44,385 nucleotides of DNA, taken from the IMG/VR virus record IMGVR_UViG_3300049434_000008, positions 1 to 44,385 of that record; one strand, written 5' to 3'. A model generated the notes under the pieces. It saw nothing but the letters and a program-made list of their open reading frames with translations, did no database searches and was not told where the DNA came from. The translations under genes were made by a program, and so were the position numbers. Source of the stretch: a virus. Numbering within the stretch: position 1 is the first letter of the stretch; every line of letters begins with the position of its first letter. Shown here one piece after another: positions 1 to 6,329 of this stretch.

Positions 1-96
1 CCGTCCCCGGTCTGCCGAACTCGTCGGCGCCGTTCGGGCCGTGCGACCACAACGAGCTGTACCTGTCCGGCGAAGCAACGTCGGGCGGCGGAACCC
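1..96. repeat. Terminal direct repeat, left copy
   Basis: These 96 bases are identical to 44290-44385. The endolysin reading frame runs straight through the join, so the repeat is most simply the overlap of a circular assembly. A true short terminal repeat is possible but less likely, since it would lie inside a gene. Unique genome length is about 44,289 bp. Confidence 0.95.
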
Positions 97-434
97 TACT
101 CGGAGGACTCTCCATGACCGACGTCCAGACCATCCTCGACCACATCGACGCGAAGGTGAACGACCTCGCCCAGCTGATCGGCGAGCCGACGCACCTCAAG
201 ACGGATTCGCTGCGCAACCACATGCTTGCCATCGAGACCGCGGTCGGCGCCGTGCCCACCAACACCGAACTCGCTACCGCGCTCGGTGCGCTGCCCGGCC
301 AGGACCCCGCGAAACTGGCCGCGCTCCTCACCCCGGTCATCCAGGCCGCGGTCAACGCCCACCCGGCTGGCGGCCCCGACGCCTTGACGCTCGCGCAGGC
401 GATCGCCTCCCACCTCACCCTCACCGCCCACTGA
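1..434 (+). CDS. Endolysin, C-terminal part (continues from 43791)
   Basis: This is the second half of the GH25 endolysin that begins at 43791; the frame enters at base 3 and stops at 434, giving a 310-residue protein across the circular join. The part here holds the end of the lysozyme fold, a Gly-rich linker ('TSGGGTLLGGLS') and then about 105 mostly helical residues without Cys, a plausible cell-wall binding or oligomerisation module. An in-frame ATG at 114 is preceded by GGAGG at 102-106 with a 7-base spacer, so the C-terminal 106 residues could also be made as a separate polypeptide. The next gene, 13 bases on, is holin-like, as expected in a lysis cassette. The C-terminal module matches no family I can name. 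Confidence 0.88.
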   Translation, partial: VPGLPNSSAPFGPCDHNELYLSGEATSGGGTLLGGLSMTDVQTILDHIDAKVNDLAQLIGEPTHLKTDSLRNHMLAIETAVGAVPTNTELATALGALPGQDPAKLAALLTPVIQAAVNAHPAGGPDALTLAQAIASHLTLTAH

Positions 435-447
435 ACAGGAGCACGTC

Positions 448-657
448 ATGAAACTGAAACTTCCGAAGCTCGCCGAGATCCGCAAGGCACTGGCCGCCGC
501 GTCCGGTGCCGCCGCTGAAGCCGTGTCCCTCGGGCTGCTGTCCGGGCCGGCCGAGAAGTGGACCACAGGTGTTATCGCGGTCCTCACCGCTGCCAGCGTC
601 TACTACGTCAGGAACGCCGACCGTGCCCCGTCCGCTCCCGCGGCTCCCGCTGTCTGA
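448..657 (+). CDS. Holin-like small membrane protein
   Basis: This 69-residue protein has a short charged N-terminus rich in Lys, an Ala-rich amphipathic stretch (residues 14-35), one likely membrane segment around residues 38-56 and a Pro/Ala tail. Size, single hydrophobic segment and position directly after the endolysin fit a holin, which would form the membrane lesion that lets endolysin or collapse of membrane potential trigger lysis. An AGGAG sits 8 bases before the ATG. The function rests on position and topology only; a second holin candidate lies at 42279. Confidence 0.7.
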   Translation: MKLKLPKLAEIRKALAAASGAAAEAVSLGLLSGPAEKWTTGVIAVLTAASVYYVRNADRAPSAPAAPAV

Positions 658-705
658 GCGGAGCCCCACCAGATCTCCCCGCGTCCCCCGGTGCGGGTAG
701 CAGAA

Positions 706-737
706 CGCCCCCGTCCAGCTTCGGCTGGACGGGGGCG
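706..737. terminator. Bidirectional terminator hairpin
   Basis: A perfect 14-bp GC-rich stem (706-719 with 724-737) closed by a TTCG tetraloop. It sits between the rightward lysis genes and the leftward genes ending at 750, so it can end transcription from both sides. The downstream T-run is weak (CTTCTTGTCG on the plus strand). Confidence 0.85.
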
Positions 738-749
738 CTTCTTGTCGTT

Positions 750-1076
750 TCAGGAGGCTGTGCGTTGGGGGACGGGCGGCATTGCGAACGCGACCAGGAC
801 CCCACCGGCAACCAGCAGCACGGCACCGGGGACGACGGTGGCTAGTGCGAAGGTCTTCCGGTCACCGCGGGCCGATTGGCAGCCGCTGGTCAGGTCCGTC
901 ACCCCACCACCTTCGAGGGCCGTGGTGAATTCCTGCTGCGTCGCGGCGCTGTCACTACCGCGGAACGCCGAACCGCATGTGACCCCGCCGCGGCTGATCG
1001 TCCCGAAGCCGAGGAACAAGCCAGCGGCGAGGACCACGAGTCCGGTTAGTGCGACGACGGTACCTGCAAGCTTCAT
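750..1076 (-). CDS. Two-pass membrane protein with external Cys loop
   Basis: The protein has 108 residues from the ATG at 1076, which has a GGAG about 8 bases upstream; longer in-frame starts run into the neighbouring gene. It has a first membrane segment at residues 5-27, a polar loop of about 45 residues with two cysteines ('VTCGSAF' and 'SGCQSA'), and a second membrane segment at about residues 75-95. Both ends would be inside and the loop outside, where the cysteines could pair. It runs opposite to the lytic genes, next to attP, so it may be expressed from the prophage. Superinfection exclusion is a reasonable guess from topology and place, but no family was recognised. Confidence 0.7.
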   Translation of the reverse strand: MKLAGTVVALTGLVVLAAGLFLGFGTISRGGVTCGSAFRGSDSAATQQEFTTALEGGGVTDLTSGCQSARGDRKTFALATVVPGAVLLVAGGVLVAFAMPPVPQRTAS

Positions 1077-1089
1077 GAGAGAGACTCCA

Positions 1090-1326
1090 CTACTTACTCC
1101 AAGGAACCCATCGGTAGCTGTTCCAGTCCCAGGTGAAGTGGGGCGGCTCGTGGCGGGGGAATGGGCACGCCGGTTGCCGACACACTCCGTTACCGCTGAC
1201 CGCGGTCCACGAGATGGCGGGTGTCGCCTTGTGGGGTCCGCTGACCACACGGGCACTGGCGGGGCCCGCGAGGACAACAGCGGTGGCCGCGACGCTGAGC
1301 GTCAATGCGGCTAGCTTCCTGATCAT
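1090..1326 (-). CDS. Small secreted protein with signal peptide
   Basis: This 78-residue protein starts at the ATG at 1326 behind a good AGGAG. Residues 1-27 form a classical Sec signal peptide: 'MIRK', a hydrophobic Ala/Val/Leu core and an 'ASA' cleavage motif. The mature part is about 50 residues, rich in Pro, Trp and His, with one Cys pair ('GVCRQPAC') and a Trp-rich end ('TWDWNSYRWVPWSK'). It lies upstream of the 750-1076 membrane gene on the same strand with a 13-base gap, so the two are probably one transcript. It is a candidate lysogenic-conversion gene; no known family was recognised. Confidence 0.72.
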   Translation of the reverse strand: MIRKLAALTLSVAATAVVLAGPASARVVSGPHKATPAISWTAVSGNGVCRQPACPFPRHEPPHFTWDWNSYRWVPWSK

Positions 1327-1409
1327 GGGGGCTCCTTCGGTGCGGTTTGTCTGTGTAGGTAGAGACGGGTAGGTGTGTCCTGATACGTCGCTGTGCAGAT
1401 GATGGCACA

Positions 1410-1436
1410 TCTAACGGGGGTTTAACCAGGGTTAGA
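1410..1436. promoter_or_regulatory. Possible operator upstream of the minus-strand pair
   Basis: TCTAAC (1410-1415) and GTTAGA (1431-1436) form a perfect inverted repeat around a GTTTAAC core, about 85 bases upstream of the secreted-protein start. It could be a binding site controlling the leftward pair. No convincing -35/-10 pair was found beside it. Confidence 0.3.
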
Positions 1437-1452
1437 CGTCATGTGGTCTGGG

Positions 1453-1471
1453 ATGACTGACATGATGACTG
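1453..1471 (+). promoter_or_regulatory. Integrase arm-type sites, P arm
   Basis: Two direct copies of ATGACTG, at 1453-1459 and 1465-1471, with starts 12 bases apart. The same heptamer occurs twice with the same 12-base spacing on the other side of the tRNA-like core (1652-1670). Paired short repeats on both sides of a core are what the N-terminal domain of lambda/L5-type integrases binds. Assignment is by arrangement only. Confidence 0.6.
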
Positions 1472-1511
1472 TTATTCGTGATCTTGAACCTTCTACAGGC
1501 CCCGGATTTGT

Positions 1512-1560
1512 TGAGCCGCCTTAGGGAATCGAACCCTAGACCTTCTCATTACGAGTGAGA
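1512..1560 (-). other. attP: attP core: 3' half of tRNA-Thr(CGT)
   Basis: Read on the minus strand, 1560 to 1512 folds as the right half of a tRNA. It has a perfect 5-bp anticodon stem around the loop CTCGTAA (anticodon CGT, Thr), a 5-base variable loop, a 5-bp T stem with loop TTCGATT, then the 3' acceptor strand AGGCGGC, discriminator T and CA. The 5' half is absent, so this is not a working tRNA gene. It is the usual signature of a phage attachment site that restores the host tRNA after integration. The integrase gene starts about 400 bases away. Confidence 0.9.
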
Positions 1561-1635
1561 CTGTCAGGCGTTATGATGTCCCTATGCGCGTATGGAGGCC
1601 CCGAATTCTGGGCTATATATGGTGTATCACTGTGG

Positions 1636-1664
1636 TTGACTATGGATGTCAATGACTGTACAAA
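1636..1664 (+). promoter_or_regulatory. Candidate integrase-operon promoter
   Basis: TTGACT (1636-1641), a 17-base spacer and TACAAA (1659-1664) make a reasonable vegetative-sigma promoter pointing at the genes at 1709 and 1958. One arm-type heptamer lies in the spacer (1652-1658) and the next begins at the last base of the -10, so integrase bound at the P' arm would block it. Confidence 0.5.
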
Positions 1665-1670
1665 TGACTG
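1652..1670 (+). promoter_or_regulatory. Integrase arm-type sites, P' arm
   Basis: Two direct copies of ATGACTG at 1652-1658 and 1664-1670, starts 12 bases apart, matching the pair at 1453-1471. The second copy is also the left part of an 11-base palindrome, ATGAC-T-GTCAT (1664-1674). Confidence 0.6.
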
Positions 1671-1708
1671 TCATGACGACCGAGACGCTCGAACCGAGGG
1701 AGTGCAGC

Positions 1709-1957
1709 ATGACCACGTACACCGTGATCTCCGAGGAAGGCGCTGAGCTGTACCGCACCGCCACCTTCGACGATGCGTTCATCTACCGCGCGCAATGGAA
1801 CTGCGCGCACGCCTACTCGGAGCCCGCACCGATCTGCCAGGTGTATGAGAACACGCCCCCGTATGCGCCGCGCCTGATCGACCGTGTGGCGATGATTCGT
1901 GCGCTCAGTGCCGCGATGAAGCCCGAGGACGTCTGGCGACGCGAAGTCGGCGTCTGA
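1709..1957 (+). CDS. Hypothetical protein between attP and integrase
   Basis: This 82-residue soluble protein starts at the ATG at 1709, preceded by GAGGGAG; an in-frame ATG at 1646 would place its first codons inside the arm-type sites. The sequence opens with a probable beta hairpin ('TTYTVISEEGAELYRTATF') followed by helices. Its TGA abuts the GTG of the integrase, so the two are translationally coupled. The location suggests a directionality or integrase-accessory factor, but it has no clear helix-turn-helix and I recognise no family. Confidence 0.6.
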   Translation: MTTYTVISEEGAELYRTATFDDAFIYRAQWNCAHAYSEPAPICQVYENTPPYAPRLIDRVAMIRALSAAMKPEDVWRREVGV

Positions 1958-3217
1958 GTGACGAAAGAGAAGCGTCGGCAGTACGGGACGGGCGCGGTCT
2001 ACCAGCGCAGCAACGGAAGATGGGTCGGCGCCATCGACGCCGGCTACACCGCCCGCGGCACCCGCCGGCAGATCACCGTCTCCTGCTCGAAAGACCTGGG
2101 CGAACCGGAGATCAAACGACTCTTGAAGGCGAAGCTGAAGGAGATCGAGAAGAACGGGCTACCCACCGCTGGCGCGACCGCCCGGACCACCGTCAAAGTC
2201 TGGGCAGAGCAGTGGCTCGAACACCAGTCGACGTCGAAGCGACCGAAGTCGTTCGCCACCGACCGATCCCAGGTCAAGGTGTGGATCATCCCCACCATCG
2301 GCCACAAGCGCCTCGACACCCTCACCCCCGCCGACGTCCGCGCCGTCGCCACCGCTGTCCTGAAAGCCGGGCGCACATCATCCACCGCACTCCGCGCGCA
2401 GGTCGTCCTGACCAAGATGCTGAAAGACGCACTGATCGAAGGCCACCAAGTCCCCCACCGCGTGCTGATGCTCACCGCGCCGGCCGCGTCGAAGTCCGAC
2501 CGTGACGCCGTGGACATGAAAGACGCACTGGCCATGCTGAAGGTCGCCGTGGAGCAACCCGGCGGGTCCAGGTGGGTCGCTGCGTTCCTGCAGGGCATGC
2601 GGCAGGGTGAATGCCTCGGTCTGACGTGGGACGCGGTCAACTTCGACGCTGGGACGGTCGACGTGTCCTGGCAACTGCAAGCGGTCCCCTACCGGCACGG
2701 GTGTATGCGCGACGGCGGCAAGTGGGAGTGCGGGCGGCGGTTCGGCGGCGACTGCCCCGACCGAGCGCTGCGCGTCCCCCACGGCTACGAGTACCGGCAA
2801 CTCGACGGCGCACTATGCCTCGTCCGCCCGAAGACCGAGAAAGGCACACGCCTCATCCCCCTCGTGCCGTGGATGACCGCAGCGCTGACGCAGTGGCGCG
2901 ACATCGCCCCCGCATCGCCGCACGGACTGATCTGGCCCCGCCCCGATGGGCGCCCGCAAACATCCGCCGCAGACAGCAGCGATTGGCAGGCGTTGCAGGA
3001 CACTGCGGACGTGACCGGCCCCGGGCGGAAGTACCTGCTCCACGAAGCCCGGCACACCACCGCGACCCTGCTCCTCGAAAACGGTATCGATCCCGAGGTG
3101 GTGAAGGCCATCCTCGGGCACTCGTCGATCGTCACCAGCCGCGGCTACCAGCACGTCTCCCAGGAGCTTGCGCGCAAGGCTATGGAAGGCATCGCCGGGC
3201 GGCTGCTGCTCAGCTAG
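1958..3217 (+). CDS. int: Tyrosine integrase
   Basis: A 419-residue site-specific recombinase that joins attP to the host tRNA-Thr gene. Residues 1-65 look like the arm-binding domain ('YGTGAVYQRSNGRWVGAI'), 75-165 the SAM-like core-binding domain, and about 185-410 the catalytic domain. Catalytic residues are visible: Arg215 ('GMRQGE'), His362 and Arg365 ('HEARHT'), His388 ('GHSS') and the nucleophile Tyr397 ('SRGYQHVS'). A Cys-containing insertion (about residues 249-286) between box I and box II seems common in actinobacterial phage integrases. It starts with GTG right after the stop of the upstream gene. Its end overlaps the convergent gene at 3210 by 8 bases, so integrase transcription runs against the repressor transcript. 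Confidence 0.95.
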   Translation: MTKEKRRQYGTGAVYQRSNGRWVGAIDAGYTARGTRRQITVSCSKDLGEPEIKRLLKAKLKEIEKNGLPTAGATARTTVKVWAEQWLEHQSTSKRPKSFATDRSQVKVWIIPTIGHKRLDTLTPADVRAVATAVLKAGRTSSTALRAQVVLTKMLKDALIEGHQVPHRVLMLTAPAASKSDRDAVDMKDALAMLKVAVEQPGGSRWVAAFLQGMRQGECLGLTWDAVNFDAGTVDVSWQLQAVPYRHGCMRDGGKWECGRRFGGDCPDRALRVPHGYEYRQLDGALCLVRPKTEKGTRLIPLVPWMTAALTQWRDIAPASPHGLIWPRPDGRPQTSAADSSDWQALQDTADVTGPGRKYLLHEARHTTATLLLENGIDPEVVKAILGHSSIVTSRGYQHVSQELARKAMEGIAGRLLLS

Positions 3218-3566
3218 GAGCGCGCACGAGGTATTCGATCAGGCGCAGGATCGTAGCCTTGGCGTCCTCCGACAGCATCGGCCACAGTTCACGTAACCGA
3301 TCCATCGACGCGTCCTCCCCCGGCTCGACAAGGACCGGTTCTTGACCGTTGATGACACGGTCAACTGACCCGACCTGCCAACCCATCGCTAACTCGACGG
3401 CGTCGATCGTGGCCGGGTCATAGCTGTCTTTTGAGGCGCGTTCGATGTTGCTGATGGTACGTGGCTTCAGCCCGATAACTTCGGCGAACTGCGCCTGTGT
3501 CAGTTGCCTGCGTACCCGGTCGCGGCGGACGGCAGCGCCGAGACGCTGCCATCCCCGACGTGTCAC
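3210..3566 (-). CDS. XRE-family DNA-binding regulator
   Basis: This 118-residue protein has an N-terminal Cro/C1-type helix-turn-helix (about residues 9-65, with 'LTQAQFAEVIGLKPRTISNI') and a helical C-terminal half with no peptidase signature, so it is not a LexA-like self-cleaving repressor. It begins with GTG at 3566. It is separated from the other leftward regulator by a terminator (3666-3691) and has its own upstream inverted repeat (3613-3661), so it is probably a separate unit. It converges on integrase and may set the balance of integrase expression or act as a second immunity factor. Confidence 0.82.
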   Translation of the reverse strand: MTRRGWQRLGAAVRRDRVRRQLTQAQFAEVIGLKPRTISNIERASKDSYDPATIDAVELAMGWQVGSVDRVINGQEPVLVEPGEDASMDRLRELWPMLSEDAKATILRLIEYLVRAPS

Positions 3567-3612
3567 GCCCCGTAGTGAAACCCCTCGTGATCTTGTGAGC
3601 GGTTAGGCGTGC

Positions 3613-3661
3613 CGTGCGTGCAAACCTGCGCACCCCCGATTCGCACCAGTTCGCACGCACG
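3613..3661. promoter_or_regulatory. Inverted-repeat operator upstream of the 3210-3566 regulator
   Basis: Thirteen-base arms at 3613-3625 (CGTGCGTGCAAAC) and 3649-3661 (GTTCGCACGCACG) pair at 12 of 13 positions. Two further half-sites of the TGCG(A/C)A type lie between them. It is located 47-95 bases upstream of the GTG start, where an autoregulatory operator would be expected. Confidence 0.5.
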
Positions 3662-3665
3662 AGCC

Positions 3666-3691
3666 AAAAAGAAGGGCCCCACCGCGGGGCC
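3666..3691 (-). terminator. Intrinsic terminator of the leftward repressor
   Basis: On the minus strand a 6-bp all-GC stem (3686-3691 with 3675-3680, 5-base loop) is followed by CTTCTTTTT. It lies 20 bases past the stop of the 3712-4098 gene and insulates it from the next leftward gene. Confidence 0.75.
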
Positions 3692-3711
3692 GCGAAGATG
3701 TGCCCGCTACC

Positions 3712-4098
3712 TCAGTCCTCTCCGTTCCTCCTGCTGAACCGACGCTGAACCTCTGCCAGGAGGTCTTCGTCGCTCACGTTCTCTAGTGGGTCGATCAGCA
3801 GGTGGTTGAAGTGTGCCCAGAGTTCCGCTTCGGTCATGCCTTCCGGGATCTCGTCACCATGCCCTGCATCTATCAATGCTCGTCTAAGGTCCATGCTCAA
3901 AGCGTTCGCCAGCCTCACTGCGTTAATGGTCCGCGGCCTTGCGGGCTCACCGCCAGGCTCGAAGCCGTCTTCAAGTTGCTTGATCCGTGTGGAGCTCAGT
4001 CCAGAGCGGCGCGCCACTTCACGCTTGCTCATCCCGGCCTTTTTGATGGCTGCAGTGAGGGCCCGCCCGTACGGCCCAGGATCCGCGTTTTCGTTCAT
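3712..4098 (-). CDS. XRE-family repressor, probable immunity repressor
   Basis: The protein has 128 residues from the ATG at 4098; an upstream extension to 4134 has no ribosome site. A helix-turn-helix spans about residues 9-70 ('MSKREVARRSGLSSTRIKQL'), followed by an acidic helical tail. No Ser/Lys protease motif is visible, so induction may depend on the antirepressor at 4755 rather than RecA. It is transcribed away from the Cro-like gene across a 205-base control region with repeated TTTAC elements, which is the classical repressor position. Its mRNA ends at the terminator at 3666-3691. Confidence 0.85.
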   Translation of the reverse strand: MNENADPGPYGRALTAAIKKAGMSKREVARRSGLSSTRIKQLEDGFEPGGEPARPRTINAVRLANALSMDLRRALIDAGHGDEIPEGMTEAELWAHFNHLLIDPLENVSDEDLLAEVQRRFSRRNGED

Positions 4099-4132
4099 GC
4101 AAGTCACCATCCCACAGCGACACGCCGGTATC

Positions 4133-4288
4133 AACTTTACGAAAGTTTACAGTTTGGTATCGGTTCAAGGTCTGCCTACCTGTGCGTAGCCCCCTGATTA
4201 CGGGGAGTGTAAGGAAACAGTAAGCGGTCGGGGAGGCGCTAGTCCAGTAAAAAATACAAACTGCGACTTTCTTTACAGAACTTTACGG
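4133..4288. promoter_or_regulatory. Immunity control region with repeated operators
   Basis: The 205-base gap between the divergent regulators holds a perfect dyad AACTTT-ACG-AAAGTT (4133-4147) followed by TTTACAG. At the other end is a related cluster (4265-4288) with the same nonamer AACTTTACG (4279-4287) and CTTTACAG (4271-4278). One cluster lies beside each start, as in lambda OL/OR-like switches. The rightward gene at 4304 has no Shine-Dalgarno, and TACGGT lies 7 bases before its ATG, so its mRNA may be leaderless. Confidence 0.65.
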
Positions 4289-4303
4289 TCTACGGTTCAC
4301 GGC

Positions 4304-4579
4304 ATGCCTCCTAAATCAAGCAGCGAATCAGCCGCTGCGTCAGGGGAAAGACTGCTCTGGATCCGGAAACAGGACGGTCGTAAGCAGCGGGAAGTTGCCG
4401 CCGCCGTTCCGATCACATCCGGCTACCTATCCCAACTCGAACACGGCACCAAGAAGCCTCCTGCGTGGATCGTTAAGCGTCTAGCAGAGATCTACGGTTG
4501 CCCGCGGTCCCTCATCGACGGGACCGCACCTTTACACAACGAAAAGGGCTCCGCGAAGGGTACGGAGGCCGCAGCATGA
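4304..4579 (+). CDS. Cro-like XRE regulator
   Basis: This 91-residue protein has a single helix-turn-helix domain (about residues 14-70, 'QREVAAAVPITSGYLSQLEH') and a short charged tail. It is the first gene of the rightward early operon, divergent from the repressor, which is the Cro position. There is no recognisable ribosome site; translation may begin on a leaderless message. Its TGA overlaps the ATG of the next gene (ATGA). Confidence 0.83.
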   Translation: MPPKSSSESAAASGERLLWIRKQDGRKQREVAAAVPITSGYLSQLEHGTKKPPAWIVKRLAEIYGCPRSLIDGTAPLHNEKGSAKGTEAAA

Positions 4580-4755
4580 CCTCACCCGTGTCTTACAAAA
4601 TCCCCGGTGCGTCCGTTGCGTCCGGTGTGTCCGCGGACCACCTGAAGAAGGAAATCCGGGCCGGGCGCCTCGCAGCAAAGAAGGTCGGCCGGGACTACCT
4701 CATCACCCACGAAGCACTCGTCACGTGGATAGCTGCACTTCCGGACGCTGACTGA
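4576..4755 (+). CDS. Excisionase-like helix-turn-helix protein
   Basis: A 59-residue protein with the winged-helix pattern of the excisionase/MerR-like HTH_17 family: 'ASGVSADHLKKEIRAGRLAAKKVGRDYLI'. Such proteins bend DNA at att sites (Xis) or act as small regulators. It sits in the early operon, coupled to the Cro-like gene by ATGA and to the antirepressor by TGATG, so it would be made on induction, when excision is needed. The assignment as Xis is inferred from fold and timing. Confidence 0.72.
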   Translation: MTSPVSYKIPGASVASGVSADHLKKEIRAGRLAAKKVGRDYLITHEALVTWIAALPDAD

Positions 4756-5582
4756 TGACCGGCATCGTGCGCACCACGGCGTCGCCGTTCGACGTGATCA
4801 AGCTCGAAGACGCATCGGGTGACTACTGGTCAGCGCGGGACCTGATGCCGCTCCTGGGGTATGAGAAGTGGGAGCGGTTCGAGGATGCGATCGAGCGGGC
4901 CATCTCAGCGGTGAACAACTCGGGGCATGACGCGCCGGACCATATTCGCGGCACCGGGAAAATGGTCAAGATCGGCTCGGGGACTGAGCGGAAGGTCATC
5001 GACTACCGACTGACCCGCTTCGGCGCGTACATGGTCGCGATGAACTCCGACCCCCGTAAGAACGCCGTCGCCAAAGCGCAGACGTACTTCGCGGTGAAGA
5101 CCCGTGAGGCGGAGTCGGCTTTGGTGAACCCGAAGGAAATCACTCGGGCGGACATGGCCCGGATGATCCTCGCCGCCGAAGAAGAACTAGCCGTCGTCAC
5201 AGCGGCGCTGGAATCAGCCACCCCGGCGATCGAATACCACGAACGGTACGTGATCACCGACGACGTTGTGATCGTCAAAGTGTGGGGCGCGCAGTTCGGT
5301 CTCACCGAGCCGGAAGCGTTCGAGCTGCTCCGGTCGAAGAACCTGATCTACCGGGTGCAGATCAGCGAACGATGGTCGGTGACCCGTCAGCGGAAGGTGC
5401 CCGAGTTTGAGCATCGCGCCCGGGCCGGCAAGCAGTCGTTCGCGTGGTTCGACCTACGGCCACAGCACACGGTCGCCCGGCATCACAACGGGCAGGTTCG
5501 GCAAACCCTGTATGTCCGTCAGGCGTACGCCCTGGATTTGGGTCGCGCTGCTGGCCTGGTCCCGCAGATAGTTCCTGCCTGA
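4755..5582 (+). CDS. Phage antirepressor (DinD-like N-terminus, KilAC-like C-terminus)
   Basis: A 275-residue protein. Residues 22-110 match the BRO/DinD-type domain ('YWSARDLMPLLGYEKWERFE'). Residues 135-160 are a helical linker. About residues 165-270 resemble the KilA C-terminal antirepressor domain ('LRSKNLIYRVQ', then 'FDLRPQHTVARHHNGQVRQT'). Proteins of this build bind and disarm phage repressors and trigger prophage induction. It is the third gene of the rightward immunity operon, so its likely partner is the repressor at 3712-4098. Direct DNA binding is also possible. Confidence 0.87.
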   Translation: MTGIVRTTASPFDVIKLEDASGDYWSARDLMPLLGYEKWERFEDAIERAISAVNNSGHDAPDHIRGTGKMVKIGSGTERKVIDYRLTRFGAYMVAMNSDPRKNAVAKAQTYFAVKTREAESALVNPKEITRADMARMILAAEEELAVVTAALESATPAIEYHERYVITDDVVIVKVWGAQFGLTEPEAFELLRSKNLIYRVQISERWSVTRQRKVPEFEHRARAGKQSFAWFDLRPQHTVARHHNGQVRQTLYVRQAYALDLGRAAGLVPQIVPA

Positions 5583-5662
5583 AATTAGCGGAGCCGCCCT
5601 CCCCCGGAAAGGAAACGAGCGGCCCCAACCAACACATCTGTCGCAACAAGAAGGGTACCGCA

Positions 5663-5860
5663 ATGAGTGACTCAAGTACCAAGAGCAGCGGATTCAGCCT
5701 CAGCACTCTGCTGTTCGTCGTCTTCCTCGTCCTGAAACTGACGCACACCATCGACTGGTCCTGGTGGTGGGTTACGGCGCCACTGTGGATCGGGTGGGGC
5801 TTGACGGCCCTGTTCCTGCTCATCGCCGTTCTGATCGTTGCGGCGTTCAGCCGTGGCTGA
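5663..5860 (+). CDS. Two-pass membrane protein
   Basis: This 65-residue protein has a Ser-rich start, then membrane segments at about residues 13-30 and 38-60 separated by a Trp-rich turn ('THTIDWSWWWVTAPLWIGWG'). The 'LVLKLTHTIDWSWWWV' pattern resembles small phage proteins labelled transmembrane Fragile-X-F-like; I recall no proven function. AAGG precedes the ATG by about 9 bases. An 80-base gap separates it from the antirepressor and contains no obvious terminator. Confidence 0.75.
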   Translation: MSDSSTKSSGFSLSTLLFVVFLVLKLTHTIDWSWWWVTAPLWIGWGLTALFLLIAVLIVAAFSRG

Positions 5861-6056
5861 GCTGCGGTTGACGCGGGCGACGATCGACGCCGACGGGTTG
5901 GTGTACCGCTTGGCGCAGATCGCTACCGACAAGGACGCGCCGATGATCACCATCGGTAGAACAGTCCACCGCCTGGCGGATGAGCTGGGTTTGACTGGAG
6001 AGTTCCTGGCCGAGGTCACCCGTCAGTTGGAGATCAACGGACAGGTCGCGTCATGA
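5853..6056 (+). CDS. Hypothetical small helical protein
   Basis: This 67-residue protein starts at GTG 5853, overlapping the upstream gene by 8 bases; a TTG 15 bases earlier is the alternative. It is soluble and predicted helical ('MITIGRTVHRLADELGLTGEFLAEV'), which loosely resembles a small helix-turn-helix. No family was recognised. It overlaps the next gene by ATGA. Confidence 0.55.
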   Translation: MAELRLTRATIDADGLVYRLAQIATDKDAPMITIGRTVHRLADELGLTGEFLAEVTRQLEINGQVAS

Positions 6057-6271
6057 CCGGCCCGCAGCACTACGCCGAAGCGGAAAGGCTCATCGACGGG
6101 CCCGAGCCCGGCATCAGCGATTACGAAGAGATGCGGCGGGACAACCTCTCCGAAGCGTTGATCCACGCGACCCTGGCGCTCGCAGCGGCCACCATCGAAG
6201 CCGCTACTGGATCAGCCCGCCCGGGAAGCCTCACCACCGCTAACCCGTGGACAAAGGCATTCGCGTCATGA
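6053..6271 (+). CDS. Hypothetical protein, 'EAERL' family copy 1
   Basis: This 72-residue protein opens with 'MTGPQHYAEAERLI' and has an Ala-rich helix ('HATLALAAATIEAA'). The gene at 6687 encodes the same start ('MTGPEHYTEAERLL') and the same 'AHATLALAAA' helix, so the two are paralogs separated by one gene. The family looks like a short two-helix bundle seen in actinophage early regions. Function unknown. Confidence 0.7.
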   Translation: MTGPQHYAEAERLIDGPEPGISDYEEMRRDNLSEALIHATLALAAATIEAATGSARPGSLTTANPWTKAFAS

Positions 6272-6329
6272 CCACTTCTTCTGTCGCGGCCACGGGGGCC
6301 ACCGACACCACTCCTATAGGGGACTACCG

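Noticed and set aside
1-96. True terminal repeat or attachment site from the 96-base end identity
   Set aside because: It lies inside the endolysin gene, which reads in frame through the join; a circular assembly overlap explains it.
1512-1560. A functional tRNA gene
   Set aside because: Only the anticodon arm to 3' end is present; no D arm or 5' acceptor strand, so it is an attachment core.
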